Below are positions 31,764 to 40,378 of a DNA stretch of 62,224 bases, one piece after another. The position numbers and the translations under genes were made by a program. Source of the stretch: Clostridiales bacterium. Lineage in GTDB: Bacteria; Bacillota; Clostridia; Oscillospirales; Acutalibacteraceae. Each line of letters starts with the position of its first letter. Position 1 is the stretch's first letter. Location: positions 1 through 62,224 of the forward strand of contig DXYG01000005.1 in the NCBI GenBank assembly GCA_019415925.1. The letters run 5' to 3'. Below the pieces are notes generated by a model, which did no database searches, was not told the DNA's origin, and was given only the letters and a program-made list of their open reading frames with translations.

Positions 31764-32771
31764 TTACAGTAGGAATTTTCTTGCTTTCATCATCAAATCA
31801 GCGCAGAAATTTGTTGCAGATTTAAACGTATAGTCAAATTCTCCTGCCCATGTTTTGACCTCGCCGTTAAAGCCCTGTTTGAATCTGTATACTCCGTAAT
31901 TGCGGTGTGTTTCGTCATACCAGTACGGCACGCCGCAAAAGTCATACACACGTCTGCCCCTGTCGGCGGCATACCTTATCATATTCCACTGCATAAGGTA
32001 ATTCGGCATAAGGTTGCGCAGATTGTCCGACGAACAGCCGTAAACATAGCTTACCGTATCTGCATAGTCAATAAACAGCGCACCCGAAAGAGGAATTTCA
32101 TCGTAATAGCACATACAAAGTCCTGCACTCTCCCCGAACGCATCAAGAATTTTTGCAAAATACTCCTTTGTTCTCATATCAAAGCCGTCACGAAGTGACG
32201 TCTGTTTCATCAGTCTGTCAAAATCGTCAAGCGATTCTTTTCCGCAGAATCTGCACTCAACGCCCTTTCTCTCGGCAAGCCTGATGTTGTACCTCCACTT
32301 CGGCTTGAACGACTGAAAAACCTCCTCAGCCGTTCTGCCGTTAAGCTCAATTCTGTAGTTTTCTCTGCATTGCGTATTCTCATATCCTACCTTTTCGCCG
32401 TGATAAGCAAAGCCGAGCGACTTTAAATTTGCAATAGCTTCAAAGTCGTTTTCATCAATCAGCGGGTCGATTTTGAGCGTATACGCCCTGTGCTTTTTCG
32501 CAATCAGCTTTATCTGCTCAAAAATAAGCCTGAGCGCATTTCTGTCGTGAAAGTCGCAGACAGGACCTCTCGGTGCATAAAGCATAGCGGTTTTGAGAAA
32601 CGGAATTTTCTTGACTAAAATCAGCATTGTGCCGATTGTATTTCCGTTTTTGTCCTTTGCAACAATATATTCACTGCTCCAGTTATCCTTAACCCTTGTC
32701 CAGCAGGACGACTGCGTAAAGCTGCCGTTTATATTTTCCGAACAGAAACGCTCGTATTCATTCATATCCAT
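31764..32771 (-). CDS. FemAB-family (peptidoglycan-bridge type) aminoacyltransferase
   Basis: 335 residues with two GNAT-like domains. Motifs: FTQSSCWTRVKDNWSSEYIV, LYAPRGPVCDF, the central EEVFQSFKPKWRYNIRLAERKGVE (family signature), LSGALFIDYADTVSYVYG and FCGVPYWYDETHRNYGVYRFKQGFNGE. FemAB enzymes add amino acids from tRNA to lipid II or related envelope substrates. The start at 32771 has GGGAGG 8 nt upstream; the ORF upstream to 32825 runs through a long hairpin. Confidence 0.85.
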   Translation of the reverse strand: MDMNEYERFCSENINGSFTQSSCWTRVKDNWSSEYIVAKDKNGNTIGTMLILVKKIPFLKTAMLYAPRGPVCDFHDRNALRLIFEQIKLIAKKHRAYTLKIDPLIDENDFEAIANLKSLGFAYHGEKVGYENTQCRENYRIELNGRTAEEVFQSFKPKWRYNIRLAERKGVECRFCGKESLDDFDRLMKQTSLRDGFDMRTKEYFAKILDAFGESAGLCMCYYDEIPLSGALFIDYADTVSYVYGCSSDNLRNLMPNYLMQWNMIRYAADRGRRVYDFCGVPYWYDETHRNYGVYRFKQGFNGEVKTWAGEFDYTFKSATNFCADLMMKARKFLL

Positions 32772-32774
32772 AAA

Positions 32775-32820
32775 ACAAGCCTCCCTTAAATTGAGTAACT
32801 CAATTATAAGGAAGGCTTGT
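32775..32820 (-). promoter_or_regulatory. Long hairpin holding the SD of the femAB-like gene
   Basis: On the minus strand ACAAGCCTTCCTT pairs with AAGGGAGGCTTGT (one wobble), and the inner AATTGAG/CTCAATT extends the stem to about 20 bp. The SD GGGAGG is inside the 3' arm, followed by TTTT before the ATG. It may act as terminator for the upstream gene and would also hide the SD when folded. Confidence 0.6.
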
Positions 32821-32858
32821 TTCACATTTCATTCAAAGTTGTATATTAATTGTATCTT

Positions 32859-33623
32859 TTATTCCTCTATCATAGCATCACCAAAATCGCTCTTTATATT
32901 TCGCATTTCGTAATAATCAACGCCGAAAACATTAAACGCAAAGTAATCGGGCTGTATACTGATATACAGCGAAACGCTGTTATCGTTCAAATCCAAACTG
33001 TAATATTCGTTCAGAGCATTTACAATATCGGGCAAAAGAATATTATAGTCGTCGTTTGCGTCATAATAAGGATTTTCGTCATTGTCGTAATCATAGTTCG
33101 GTATGTCGCCGTTCGCCAGAATATTCAGCTGATACACCTTGTCGGTTTTGCGGTCAAACACTATCTGAGCCTCGGTAAAATTAGTGCCGTAAAATACAAC
33201 ATTCATAAGCCTTGCCGAAACAGGCACGCCGTCAACAGCGCCGCTTACTATCACATTTTCATAAAGCACAGGCTTTTTTTCCGTATCGTTCATAATCAAA
33301 TCAATTGCCGAAACTGCGTAATCGGACTCCTTAAGCGACTCCTTCAGCGGCTGTAGTGCGCCGTAAACAAGCTGAAGCAGAGTAAAATCAGATATATCCT
33401 CGTTGTCGTCAATCCAGATTGCATTTCCCGATTGTATCAAATCGTAAAGCTGTTTAATTGAAGTTGTGTTTTTCACGTCTGTGTTGATTGCAAGCTTTTC
33501 GGGTGCTGACTCGGTTTTCTTTGAATCGTTCACGCTGTAATAAAAGTACGGCAAAGCAACAATCGAAAAGGTAATTACAACCGAAAGCAAGGTGCATAAA
33601 ATATATTTTATTTTAGTTTTCAT
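32859..33623 (-). CDS. Membrane-anchored exported protein, third gene of a two-component operon
   Basis: 254 residues. An N-terminal basic-hydrophobic segment (KTKIKYILCTLLSVVITFSIVALPYFYY) is an uncleaved anchor or signal peptide. The remainder is an acidic extracytoplasmic domain with a Tyr/Asp/Asn-rich stretch (PNYDYDNDENPYYDANDDYN) and ends FGDAMIEE. No family is recognised. The start at 33623 has AAAGGAGG and overlaps the kinase stop by 11 bp, so it is co-translated with the sensor and may tune it or be its output. Confidence 0.7.
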   Translation of the reverse strand: MKTKIKYILCTLLSVVITFSIVALPYFYYSVNDSKKTESAPEKLAINTDVKNTTSIKQLYDLIQSGNAIWIDDNEDISDFTLLQLVYGALQPLKESLKESDYAVSAIDLIMNDTEKKPVLYENVIVSGAVDGVPVSARLMNVVFYGTNFTEAQIVFDRKTDKVYQLNILANGDIPNYDYDNDENPYYDANDDYNILLPDIVNALNEYYSLDLNDNSVSLYISIQPDYFAFNVFGVDYYEMRNIKSDFGDAMIEE

Positions 33624-35031
33624 TGCTTTCCTCCTTTTCTGCTGTTGAAACTGCAACGTCAAAGCGCACCGTTGTTCCGACATTTTCTTCACTTTCAATT
33701 GTAAGCGTTGAGCCGTGCAATCGTGCAATCTCACTGCAAAGAGCAAGTCCGAGTCCTGCACCGCCCATTTTTCTTGAGCGTGACTTGTCAACCATATAAA
33801 ACGGCTGAGTTATTTTTTCAAGCTCGTCCTTTGGTATACCTCTGCCGCAGTCGGAAACGGAAAAGCCGTATCTGTCACCGCCGGTTTTTCCGAGCAGAGT
33901 AATCTCCTGACCTTCTTTTGATGCCTTACAGGCGTTGTCAATAAGATTATATAAAAGTGTTTTCAGAAGTGACTGCTCTGCAAAAATGAATGCTTTTTCG
34001 TATTTTATATGAAGCTTTGCGCCGTATTTTTTCAGCAGAAACGCAACACTTCCCCTTAACTCCTTTATCAGATGTTCTGTGTTAATATCGACGCATTTTA
34101 TGTCGCTGTTTTCCATAACGATAATTTCAAGCAGATTTGCCGAGAGCTTTTCAAGCCTTTTGCCCTCTCTGTAAATGCAATCTGCACATTCTCGGCGTTT
34201 GTCAGCGTCAAGCTCATAGGTTCTGAGCATATCGGCATAGCCGATAACAGAGGTCAGCGGAGTTTTCAGCTCGTGGGTAAAGTTTGCCACAAAATCGTCC
34301 CTGTCCTGAGCCGCCTTTTTGAGCTTGTCGGTGTAGCTTTCAATGTTTTCCGCCATTGTGTTAAAGCTCTTCGACAGTTCTCTTACCTCTCCTGTGCTTG
34401 ACATTTCAACACGCTTTGAAAAATTGCCCCCTGCAATTTCCTTTGCCGCATCGGAAAGCCTTACAAGCGGTCTTGTCAGAAATTTTGAAAATATAACAAG
34501 CACAAGCGACGAAATCATCGCCACAATCAAAAGAATAATTCTGAAAATTCCGCAATAATTGTCACGATTTGAGTATATATCGCTTATGTCTGTAAGCGTT
34601 TCAACATACAAATCACGGCCTGAAATTGAAATATGACTTACCGCCTGAAACCAGTGTCTGCCCTTGCTTTGCACAACTCGGTGAGAATGCATATTTTTCT
34701 TAATTGCCGTAATAAACGTAATGTCGTCAAACTCGGTAAGCTGTGTTGCATTGCCGATTTTCACCTTTGTATCGGCAGAGCTTCCCGAAACCTGCTGTAA
34801 AAAGTTATTGATAATATAGTCGAGGGAGTTTTCGCCGTAGCCCATTGTGTCAGCGTTTGCACAGGTTGCGTACAGCGAAAGCGTTATGTAGCTGTTGTTG
34901 TCGGCAAGGGTGCTTGTCTTTTCCTCAAGAGTGCTTGTAAACACAGCATTAATCAGCAAAAATCCGCCAACTCCGAAGGAAACGATAATCATAATGAATG
35001 AAACGAAAAATATCTTCCACGCAAATTTCAA
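33613..35031 (-). CDS. Two-component sensor histidine kinase
   Basis: 472 residues. Membrane helices at about 6-30 and 161-182 flank a 130-residue sensor domain. HAMP (about 183-235), HisKA with phospho-acceptor His253 in NFTHELKTPLTS, and an HATPase_c domain with N box (LIDNACKAS), G1 DCGRGIPKDEL and G2 GGAGLGLALC follow. It phosphorylates the regulator encoded directly upstream (4-bp overlap). The signal is unknown. Confidence 0.9.
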   Translation of the reverse strand: MKFAWKIFFVSFIMIIVSFGVGGFLLINAVFTSTLEEKTSTLADNNSYITLSLYATCANADTMGYGENSLDYIINNFLQQVSGSSADTKVKIGNATQLTEFDDITFITAIKKNMHSHRVVQSKGRHWFQAVSHISISGRDLYVETLTDISDIYSNRDNYCGIFRIILLIVAMISSLVLVIFSKFLTRPLVRLSDAAKEIAGGNFSKRVEMSSTGEVRELSKSFNTMAENIESYTDKLKKAAQDRDDFVANFTHELKTPLTSVIGYADMLRTYELDADKRRECADCIYREGKRLEKLSANLLEIIVMENSDIKCVDINTEHLIKELRGSVAFLLKKYGAKLHIKYEKAFIFAEQSLLKTLLYNLIDNACKASKEGQEITLLGKTGGDRYGFSVSDCGRGIPKDELEKITQPFYMVDKSRSRKMGGAGLGLALCSEIARLHGSTLTIESEENVGTTVRFDVAVSTAEKEESNEN

Positions 35032-35693
35032 TTATTTTCCTCCTCAATGTATCTGTAACCGACCTTGTAAACAGACTGAATACTGTCCTTGAGTCCGAGC
35101 TTTTTCCTCAGCCTCTGAATGTGTAAATCAACCGTTCTCGTGTCGCCCATATACGGCTCGTGCCAAACCTGCTCATAAATCGTTTCACGGTAAAGCGCAA
35201 TGTTTTTATTCTTTACGAACAACAGCAAAAGCTCGTATTCCTTTAGTGTAAGCTCCACAACCTCACCGTTTTTCTTAACAATCCGAGAGCTTGTGTCAAT
35301 TGTGATATTGCCCGATTTAATAATCTGCGACGCCTTGTTGTACCTGCGCAGTACAGTTTCAACCCTCGCCTGCAGTTCCGCAACGTCAAACGGCTTTGTT
35401 ATGTAATCGTCAGCACCGAGCTTTAAACCTCTGACCTTGTCGGCAACGCTGTTTTTTGCTGTGATGAAGATTACGGGCGTGTTGTAGTTTTCAATGTATT
35501 CAATAAGCTCAAAGCCGTCAATTTTCGGAAGCATAACGTCAAGCAAAATCAAATCATACCTGTTCTGTTCAATCATATCAGCACCCTTTTCACCGTCGCC
35601 TGCCGTTTCGCAGATATATCCGAACGGTGAAAGCGCCATTGCAATTAAGTTTGAAATATGCTCCTCGTCCTCAACAATAAGAATTTTTGTCAT
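35028..35693 (-). CDS. OmpR-family response regulator
   Basis: 221 residues. The receiver domain (1-120) has the acidic pocket EDE (8-10), phospho-acceptor Asp52 in ILLDVMLPKIDG and the conserved Lys in FITAKNS. The C-terminal winged-helix domain includes VELTLKEYELLLLFVKNKN and DTRTVDLHIQRLRKKLG. It is first in an operon with its kinase and an exported protein; likely targets are not visible. Confidence 0.9.
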   Translation of the reverse strand: MTKILIVEDEEHISNLIAMALSPFGYICETAGDGEKGADMIEQNRYDLILLDVMLPKIDGFELIEYIENYNTPVIFITAKNSVADKVRGLKLGADDYITKPFDVAELQARVETVLRRYNKASQIIKSGNITIDTSSRIVKKNGEVVELTLKEYELLLLFVKNKNIALYRETIYEQVWHEPYMGDTRTVDLHIQRLRKKLGLKDSIQSVYKVGYRYIEEENN

Positions 35694-35746
35694 CTCATCA
35701 ACCCCCTGCTGTACTTAATTTATCATATTTATCTATCTTAGTACGC

Positions 35747-36039
35747 TAAACCAGAATTTGTCGAGTGCCTCGACACGCATATTTTTCAATTGTAGCGGCG
35801 AACTGTGTTCGCCATAATGTATAAATTGTTTCACAATTTATACATAGGGACGTCAAGGATGCCGTCCCCTACGGCTATAGAGGAAACGTTTATTTTATAA
35901 CTGTAGCGAGCGACGCCCTCGTCGCTCATAAAAATCGTTACCTATATATCAATCTATAATTCGGGCAACCGTTATTTCCTAAATATCCGATTTTTCCACT
36001 CGATTTGCCTGCGGCGGCTTCGCCGCAAATTATGGTTTA
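35747..36039. mobile_element. 293-bp TIR-bounded element (MITE-like)
   Basis: Ends TAAACCAGAATTT (35747-35759) and AAATTATGGTTTA (36027-36039) are inverted repeats with one mismatch, TA at each edge. Interior modules: GTCGAGTGCCTCGAC, GGCGAACTGTGTTCGCC, TGTATAAATTGTTTCACAATTTATACA, GAGCGACGCCCTCGTCGCTC, TCGGGCAACCG and GCGGCGGCTTCGCCGC. No coding capacity. It fills most of the gap between the response regulator and spoIIP. Confidence 0.72.
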
Positions 36040-36077
36040 TTATACCATAAAATTGTATCATAGTTGTATGGAATACA

Positions 36078-36120
36078 AAAAAATCACCCGCATATAAATT
36101 TATAAAGCGGGTGATTTTTT
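36078..36120 (+). promoter_or_regulatory. Perfect 14-bp hairpin at the spoIIP translation start
   Basis: AAAAAATCACCCGC (36078-36091) pairs perfectly with GCGGGTGATTTTTT (36107-36120). The 3' arm contains the only SD-like sequence (GGGTGAT), and the TTG start codon begins at its base. It looks like an intrinsic terminator reused as a translation-control element. Confidence 0.55.
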
Positions 36121-37210
36121 GAAAAAGCAAGGAAAATTAGTTAAGCTTTTAAAAGCATCAGTGTCCTTTGCACTGCTGCTTACGGCTGTTTTCTGCGTTT
36201 TTCGCCGACTGCCCGAATGTTTTACCACTGAGGATTCAGCCGTTCTTGCGGCGGCTTTTACGCTTACGGACGGGCAATATATTTCCGAAAACAGCAATCA
36301 GGACGAAAAAGATGAAACCAAGCAGGAAACTACCCAACCCACAACCGTTTCCGAAACCAAAACCGCCGAAAAATCGAGCGAAAAAGAACGTGACAAGTCG
36401 GGATATTACGACTCCTTTGCAAAGCACGAGGGAGAAGAAAAATACAGTATAGAGGAAAAGAATATTTCAGGCGGTGCAACCGAGGTCAGTAACTGCTACA
36501 TAAAAAACAAAACAGGGCTTGACCTTGACTTTGCGGCAATACTAAGCGACAAGCTCACGTTCAGCGTAAAGAAGAACACAGACTCACCGCAGGTTTTGAT
36601 TTACCACACTCACACAAGCGAGGCGTATATGGATGAGGACGTGGACTACTTTTATGATAGCTTTTATTCACGCACGCAGAATAATGATTTTAACGTAGTA
36701 GCCGTAGGTGAGGCTATCGCAAACGTCCTTGAAAGCAAGGGTATAAAAACGCTTCACGACAAAACCGTTCACGACTCCACCTACAACGGCTCCTACGACA
36801 GGAGCGTTCAGACGGTGCAAAGCGATATGAATGATTACAAGGACATCAAGGTTGTGCTTGATATTCACCGTGACGCACTCGGCACCGATGAATGTAAGGT
36901 AAAGCCTGTTTTTGAGTACAACGGCAGAAAGGGTGCACAGATTATGATTCTGTCGGGTTGCGATACCGACGGAGAGAGGGGCTTTGAAAACTGGCAGAAC
37001 AATCTTAATTTTGCTCTGAAAATTCAGAACACAGCCGAGAAAATGTACCCCGGAATGACACGCCCTATAAGCTTTGATTACTTTGCCTACAACGAGTATG
37101 TCTGCGACGGCTCACTGCTGATTGAAGTAGGTGCAGAGGCAAACTCAATTGACGAGGCGGTATATACAGGCGAGCTGCTCGGAAATGTTTTGTATGAGGT
37201 TTTAAAATAA
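36119..37210 (+). CDS. spoIIP: Stage II sporulation protein P-like
   Basis: 363 residues. An N-terminal membrane anchor (LLKASVSFALLLTAVFCVF) is followed by a charged linker (DEKDETKQETTQPTT) and the SpoIIP domain (about 150-363): QVLIYHTHTSEAYMD with the metal-binding His/Glu, VVLDIHRDALG, SGCDTDGERGFENWQNNLNF, and a final LLIEVGAEANS. SpoIIP is an amidase/endopeptidase that thins septal peptidoglycan in engulfment together with SpoIID. The best start is TTG 36119, placed at the foot of a perfect hairpin. Monocistronic; spoIIM and gpr are not adjacent. Confidence 0.88.
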   Translation: MKKQGKLVKLLKASVSFALLLTAVFCVFRRLPECFTTEDSAVLAAAFTLTDGQYISENSNQDEKDETKQETTQPTTVSETKTAEKSSEKERDKSGYYDSFAKHEGEEKYSIEEKNISGGATEVSNCYIKNKTGLDLDFAAILSDKLTFSVKKNTDSPQVLIYHTHTSEAYMDEDVDYFYDSFYSRTQNNDFNVVAVGEAIANVLESKGIKTLHDKTVHDSTYNGSYDRSVQTVQSDMNDYKDIKVVLDIHRDALGTDECKVKPVFEYNGRKGAQIMILSGCDTDGERGFENWQNNLNFALKIQNTAEKMYPGMTRPISFDYFAYNEYVCDGSLLIEVGAEANSIDEAVYTGELLGNVLYEVLK

Positions 37211-37214
37211 AACA

Positions 37215-37236
37215 GGGCGGTCATATTAAACCGCCC
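37215..37236. terminator. Hairpin between convergent spoIIP and phoR
   Basis: 7-bp stem GGGCGGT / ACCGCCC with an 8-nt loop. AT-rich flanks, with TTTTATTTTAA on the minus-opposite side. It lies 4 bp after the spoIIP stop and 6 bp from the phoR stop. Confidence 0.55.
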
Positions 37237-37242
37237 ATAAAA

Positions 37243-38895
37243 TTAAAATTTAACCGTAAACGTTGTTCCGTTTTCGTTGCTTTCTACGGTAACGCTTCCG
37301 CCGTGACGTTCGGTGATGTGCTTGACAATTGCAAGTCCGAGTCCCGTACCGCCTGTTTCCTTTGAACGGCTCTTGTCAACACGGTAAAATCGTTCAAAAA
37401 TCCTCTTGTGGTGCTTTTCGGGAATTCCGATTCCCGTATCGGACACCTTGATTATCGAGTTTTCACCCGTATCCTCAACCTTGATTTTAACCTTTCCGTT
37501 CGGTCGGTTGTATCTTATCGCATTGTCGCAGAGGTTGTAAATAAGCTCGTAAAGCTGATTGCGGTTTCCTTTAATTACCGACTTTTCAGCCTCAACCGAA
37601 ATTGTAACGTCGTGTTTTTCAGCATTTGAGCGCAAATCCTCCGCAACCTCATAGGCAACACCCGAAAGGTCAACAGAAGTAAATTCCTCCTCGGACAAGC
37701 TCTCGTCAAGCTGAGAAAGCTTCATAATATCTCCGATAAGCGAAAGCAGTCTGCCCGATTCCTTGTGAATTTTTCCTGCAAAGCCCTGAACGTCGTCGAG
37801 ACGTGCAAGACCGCTTGCGATAATCTCGGCATATCCCGAAATTGAAGTAAGCGGAGTTTTCAGCTCGTGGGTAACGTTGGCGGTAAATTCACGGCGCATT
37901 TTTTCAGCCTTTTTCTTTGCCGAAACGTCAATGATAATGCAGATAACGCCGTTTTGCTTGTTGTTAGAATACACAGGGTTTGTGATAATCTGGAGCACCC
38001 TGCCGTTTATCGTCATATCTCCGCTTTTTCCCTCACCCTCAAGCGCACTGTCAACGCACTCGATAACCGTTTCATTGCGTGAATAGGCAAGCAGGCTCTT
38101 TCCTGCCGCTTCTCCTTTGTCGGCACCGATAAGCTTTGTTGCGGAGTTATTGCTCATCAGCACATTTTTATCCATATCAATCAGAATAAATCCCTCGGAC
38201 ATATTCTCAATCAGCGTAGCAATTTTGTCTTTTTCAAGCTGCAGCTTGCGCATCTGCTTGCGGATTTCCTTTTGCTGATTGTTGATTGTTTCGGCAAGCG
38301 GAACAAGCTCCTCATACGGTGTGCTTTCAAGATTTTCCGACATTTTTTCAATCGGCTCAATAATCTTTCTCGTAGCTCTCCTTGACAGAGCGATACAGAT
38401 TACAAAAACAATCAGGACAATAATAATAATCACAGGCAGAATTTTCAGGAAAACGCTTATTATACTGCCGTAGGTTTTAGCCACACGCAAAACGTTTCCG
38501 TCGTCGGTCTTGATAGCATAGTAATAGGTGTTGCTGTTTAAGGTTGATGACATTCGGCTGCTTGAGCCTATTCCCTTTTCAATTGCCTCTTTAAATTCGG
38601 GACGGTCATTGTGATTCGGCAAAGATGAAGAATCGCTTTTGCTGTCATAAAGCACATTGCCGTCGGGTGCGATAAGTGTAATACGCACATCTTCATCTGC
38701 AATTATATTTTCAAGGGATTTTACGTTATCAATATTATATGTTTTGGCAATGGTCTGCGCCAGCATAGCAAGGTCTGACGACTCCTGCCTTGAGAACACA
38801 AACCAAAAAGCGGCTGTCATAAAAACAGCCGTGAGTAATATTGAAGCCGTCGCTACAACGGCAAATCTTTTGAGCAGTTTTTTGCGCAGTTTCAT
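37243..38895 (-). CDS. phoR: Phosphate-regulon sensor kinase (PhoR-like)
   Basis: 550 residues. Two membrane helices (about 13-35; a second around 155-180, LPVIIIIVLIVFVICIALS) enclose an extracytoplasmic PAS-like sensor. HAMP, a cytoplasmic PAS domain (MSEGFILIDMDKNVLMSNN), HisKA with phospho-acceptor His in NVTHELKTPLTS (about 336) and HATPase_c (LCDNAIRYN; VSDTGIGIPEKHHKRIFERFYRVD; GGTGLGLAIVKHI) follow. The start at 38895 lies 4 bp after the phoB stop; the longer open frame has no support. Proximity to pst and phoU supports PhoR. Confidence 0.9.
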   Translation of the reverse strand: MKLRKKLLKRFAVVATASILLTAVFMTAAFWFVFSRQESSDLAMLAQTIAKTYNIDNVKSLENIIADEDVRITLIAPDGNVLYDSKSDSSSLPNHNDRPEFKEAIEKGIGSSSRMSSTLNSNTYYYAIKTDDGNVLRVAKTYGSIISVFLKILPVIIIIVLIVFVICIALSRRATRKIIEPIEKMSENLESTPYEELVPLAETINNQQKEIRKQMRKLQLEKDKIATLIENMSEGFILIDMDKNVLMSNNSATKLIGADKGEAAGKSLLAYSRNETVIECVDSALEGEGKSGDMTINGRVLQIITNPVYSNNKQNGVICIIIDVSAKKKAEKMRREFTANVTHELKTPLTSISGYAEIIASGLARLDDVQGFAGKIHKESGRLLSLIGDIMKLSQLDESLSEEEFTSVDLSGVAYEVAEDLRSNAEKHDVTISVEAEKSVIKGNRNQLYELIYNLCDNAIRYNRPNGKVKIKVEDTGENSIIKVSDTGIGIPEKHHKRIFERFYRVDKSRSKETGGTGLGLAIVKHITERHGGSVTVESNENGTTFTVKF

Positions 38896-38899
38896 CAGA

Positions 38900-39571
38900 T
38901 TACTCACCCGCCTTGTAGCCGACGTTTCGAACGGTTTTGATAAGGTTACCGCAGTTTCCGAGCTTTTGGCGAAGTGTAGTGATGTGCATATCAACCGTTC
39001 TGCTCTCGCCCTCAAAGTCGTAGCCCCAGACGTTGAGAATAATATTTTCACGTGTAAGAGCCATACCCTTGTTTTTGAGCAGGTATTTTAAAAGCTCGTA
39101 TTCCTTGTATGTAAGCGTACACGGCTCGCCGTCGCTTGTAACGGTGTGCTTTGAATCGTCAAACACAATTCCGCCGAGCGTGATAACGTCAAGCTTGTTT
39201 TCAACGGAGCATCTTCTCAGAATAGCACGTACTCTTGAAATAAGCTCAAGCACCGAAAACGGCTTTGTAATGTAGTCGTCGGCACCCATATCAAGACCTT
39301 TTACCTTATCCATTTCACTGCCCTTTGCCGTAACAAGGATTACGGGAACAGACTTTGTAACAGCGTCCTGTCTTAGCTTTTCAAGCACCGAAAGTCCGTC
39401 AAAATCGGGAAGCATTACGTCAAGAATTACAAGCTGTGGTATCTGTGTTGTACAAGCCTTGAAAAAGCTTTTGCTTTCGGCAAAGCTCTTCACCTCATAA
39501 CCGCTGTTTTTCAGCGCATAGGTTTCAAGCTCCCTTATATCAGTATCGTCTTCAACAATATAAATAAGCAT
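38900..39571 (-). CDS. phoB: Phosphate-regulon response regulator (PhoB/PhoP-like)
   Basis: 223 residues. Receiver with EDD (7-9), phospho-acceptor Asp51 in VILDVMLPDFDG and VTAKGSEMD; winged-helix DNA-binding domain with LTYKEYELLKYLLKNKG and ESRTVDMHITTLRQKLG. It should activate pst when phosphate is scarce. It is followed by phoR and preceded by phoU after a 160-bp gap that contains a fragment of the hairpin-rich repeat (39664-39690). Confidence 0.88.
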   Translation of the reverse strand: MLIYIVEDDTDIRELETYALKNSGYEVKSFAESKSFFKACTTQIPQLVILDVMLPDFDGLSVLEKLRQDAVTKSVPVILVTAKGSEMDKVKGLDMGADDYITKPFSVLELISRVRAILRRCSVENKLDVITLGGIVFDDSKHTVTSDGEPCTLTYKEYELLKYLLKNKGMALTRENIILNVWGYDFEGESRTVDMHITTLRQKLGNCGNLIKTVRNVGYKAGE

Positions 39572-39663
39572 TTTATTGACTCCTGTTTCGCTTTGTTATC
39601 TATATTATACCACAGCCGCACAAAATGTAAATAAGAGAAATTAATTAAGAGTGTAGTAGAAAG

Positions 39664-39690
39664 TGTAGCGGCGAACTGTGTTCGCCATAA
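39664..39690. repeat. Fragment of the hairpin-rich dispersed repeat
   Basis: AGCGGCGAACTGTGTTCGCCATAA, the same module as at 17632 and 35798, without the rest of the element. It lies between phoU and phoB. Confidence 0.55.
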
Positions 39691-39733
39691 CGCATAAATT
39701 TCATAGCAATTAATTCCGAATTTCGAATTAAAC

Positions 39734-40378
39734 TCAAAGTTCTCTGCTTCCCGTAATAGAAAATGCAACCCACTCTGCAATATTAACAGCGTGGTCGCCG
39801 ATTCTTTCAAGGTACTTTGCAATCATCATCAAATCAATTGCCTCTTCGCCGAGTGCCTTGTCACGTTGAATTATCTCAACCGTTTCTTTCTTGACCTTGT
39901 CAAACAGCTCGTCAATTACGTCATCGTTTTTGCTGACTTTCTTTGCAAGTTCAACATCCTTCTTTACAAATGCGTCAATCGCAAGCGTAACCATTTTTGA
40001 AGCCTGAGCAGCCATCTCGTCAATATGCGTTACGTTAATAACGTTATTTCTGCTTTTGATGTACTGTGAAACCTCGGCAATGTCTATAGCCTGATCTCCG
40101 ATTCTTTCAAGGTCGGTAATCATTTTGAGCGCAGAAGAAACCTCACGCAAATCGTGTGCAACAGGAGCCTGATGGAGCAAAAGTCTTATGCAGTGATTCT
40201 GAATTTTTCTCTCGGAGGTATTAATCAGCTCCTCCTGCTCTCTTGCCTTTTCCAGAAGCTCACTGCTGTTGTTTGCAATAATTTCAACGGCATTTCTAAT
40301 CGCACTCTCAACAAGAGTTCCCATACCGATAAGCTGATTGTTAAGATTTGCAAGTTCAATGTCAAAGTATTCTCTCAT
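39734..40378 (-). CDS. phoU: Phosphate transport regulator PhoU
   Basis: 214 residues forming two tandem three-helix PhoU repeats. Each ends with the metal-site pattern: DLERIGDQAIDIAEVS (about 91-106) and YLERIGDHAVNIAEW (about 190-204). PhoU restrains PstSCAB and signals through PhoR. Its ATG overlaps the pstB stop (TAATG). Confidence 0.93.
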   Translation of the reverse strand: MREYFDIELANLNNQLIGMGTLVESAIRNAVEIIANNSSELLEKAREQEELINTSERKIQNHCIRLLLHQAPVAHDLREVSSALKMITDLERIGDQAIDIAEVSQYIKSRNNVINVTHIDEMAAQASKMVTLAIDAFVKKDVELAKKVSKNDDVIDELFDKVKKETVEIIQRDKALGEEAIDLMMIAKYLERIGDHAVNIAEWVAFSITGSREL

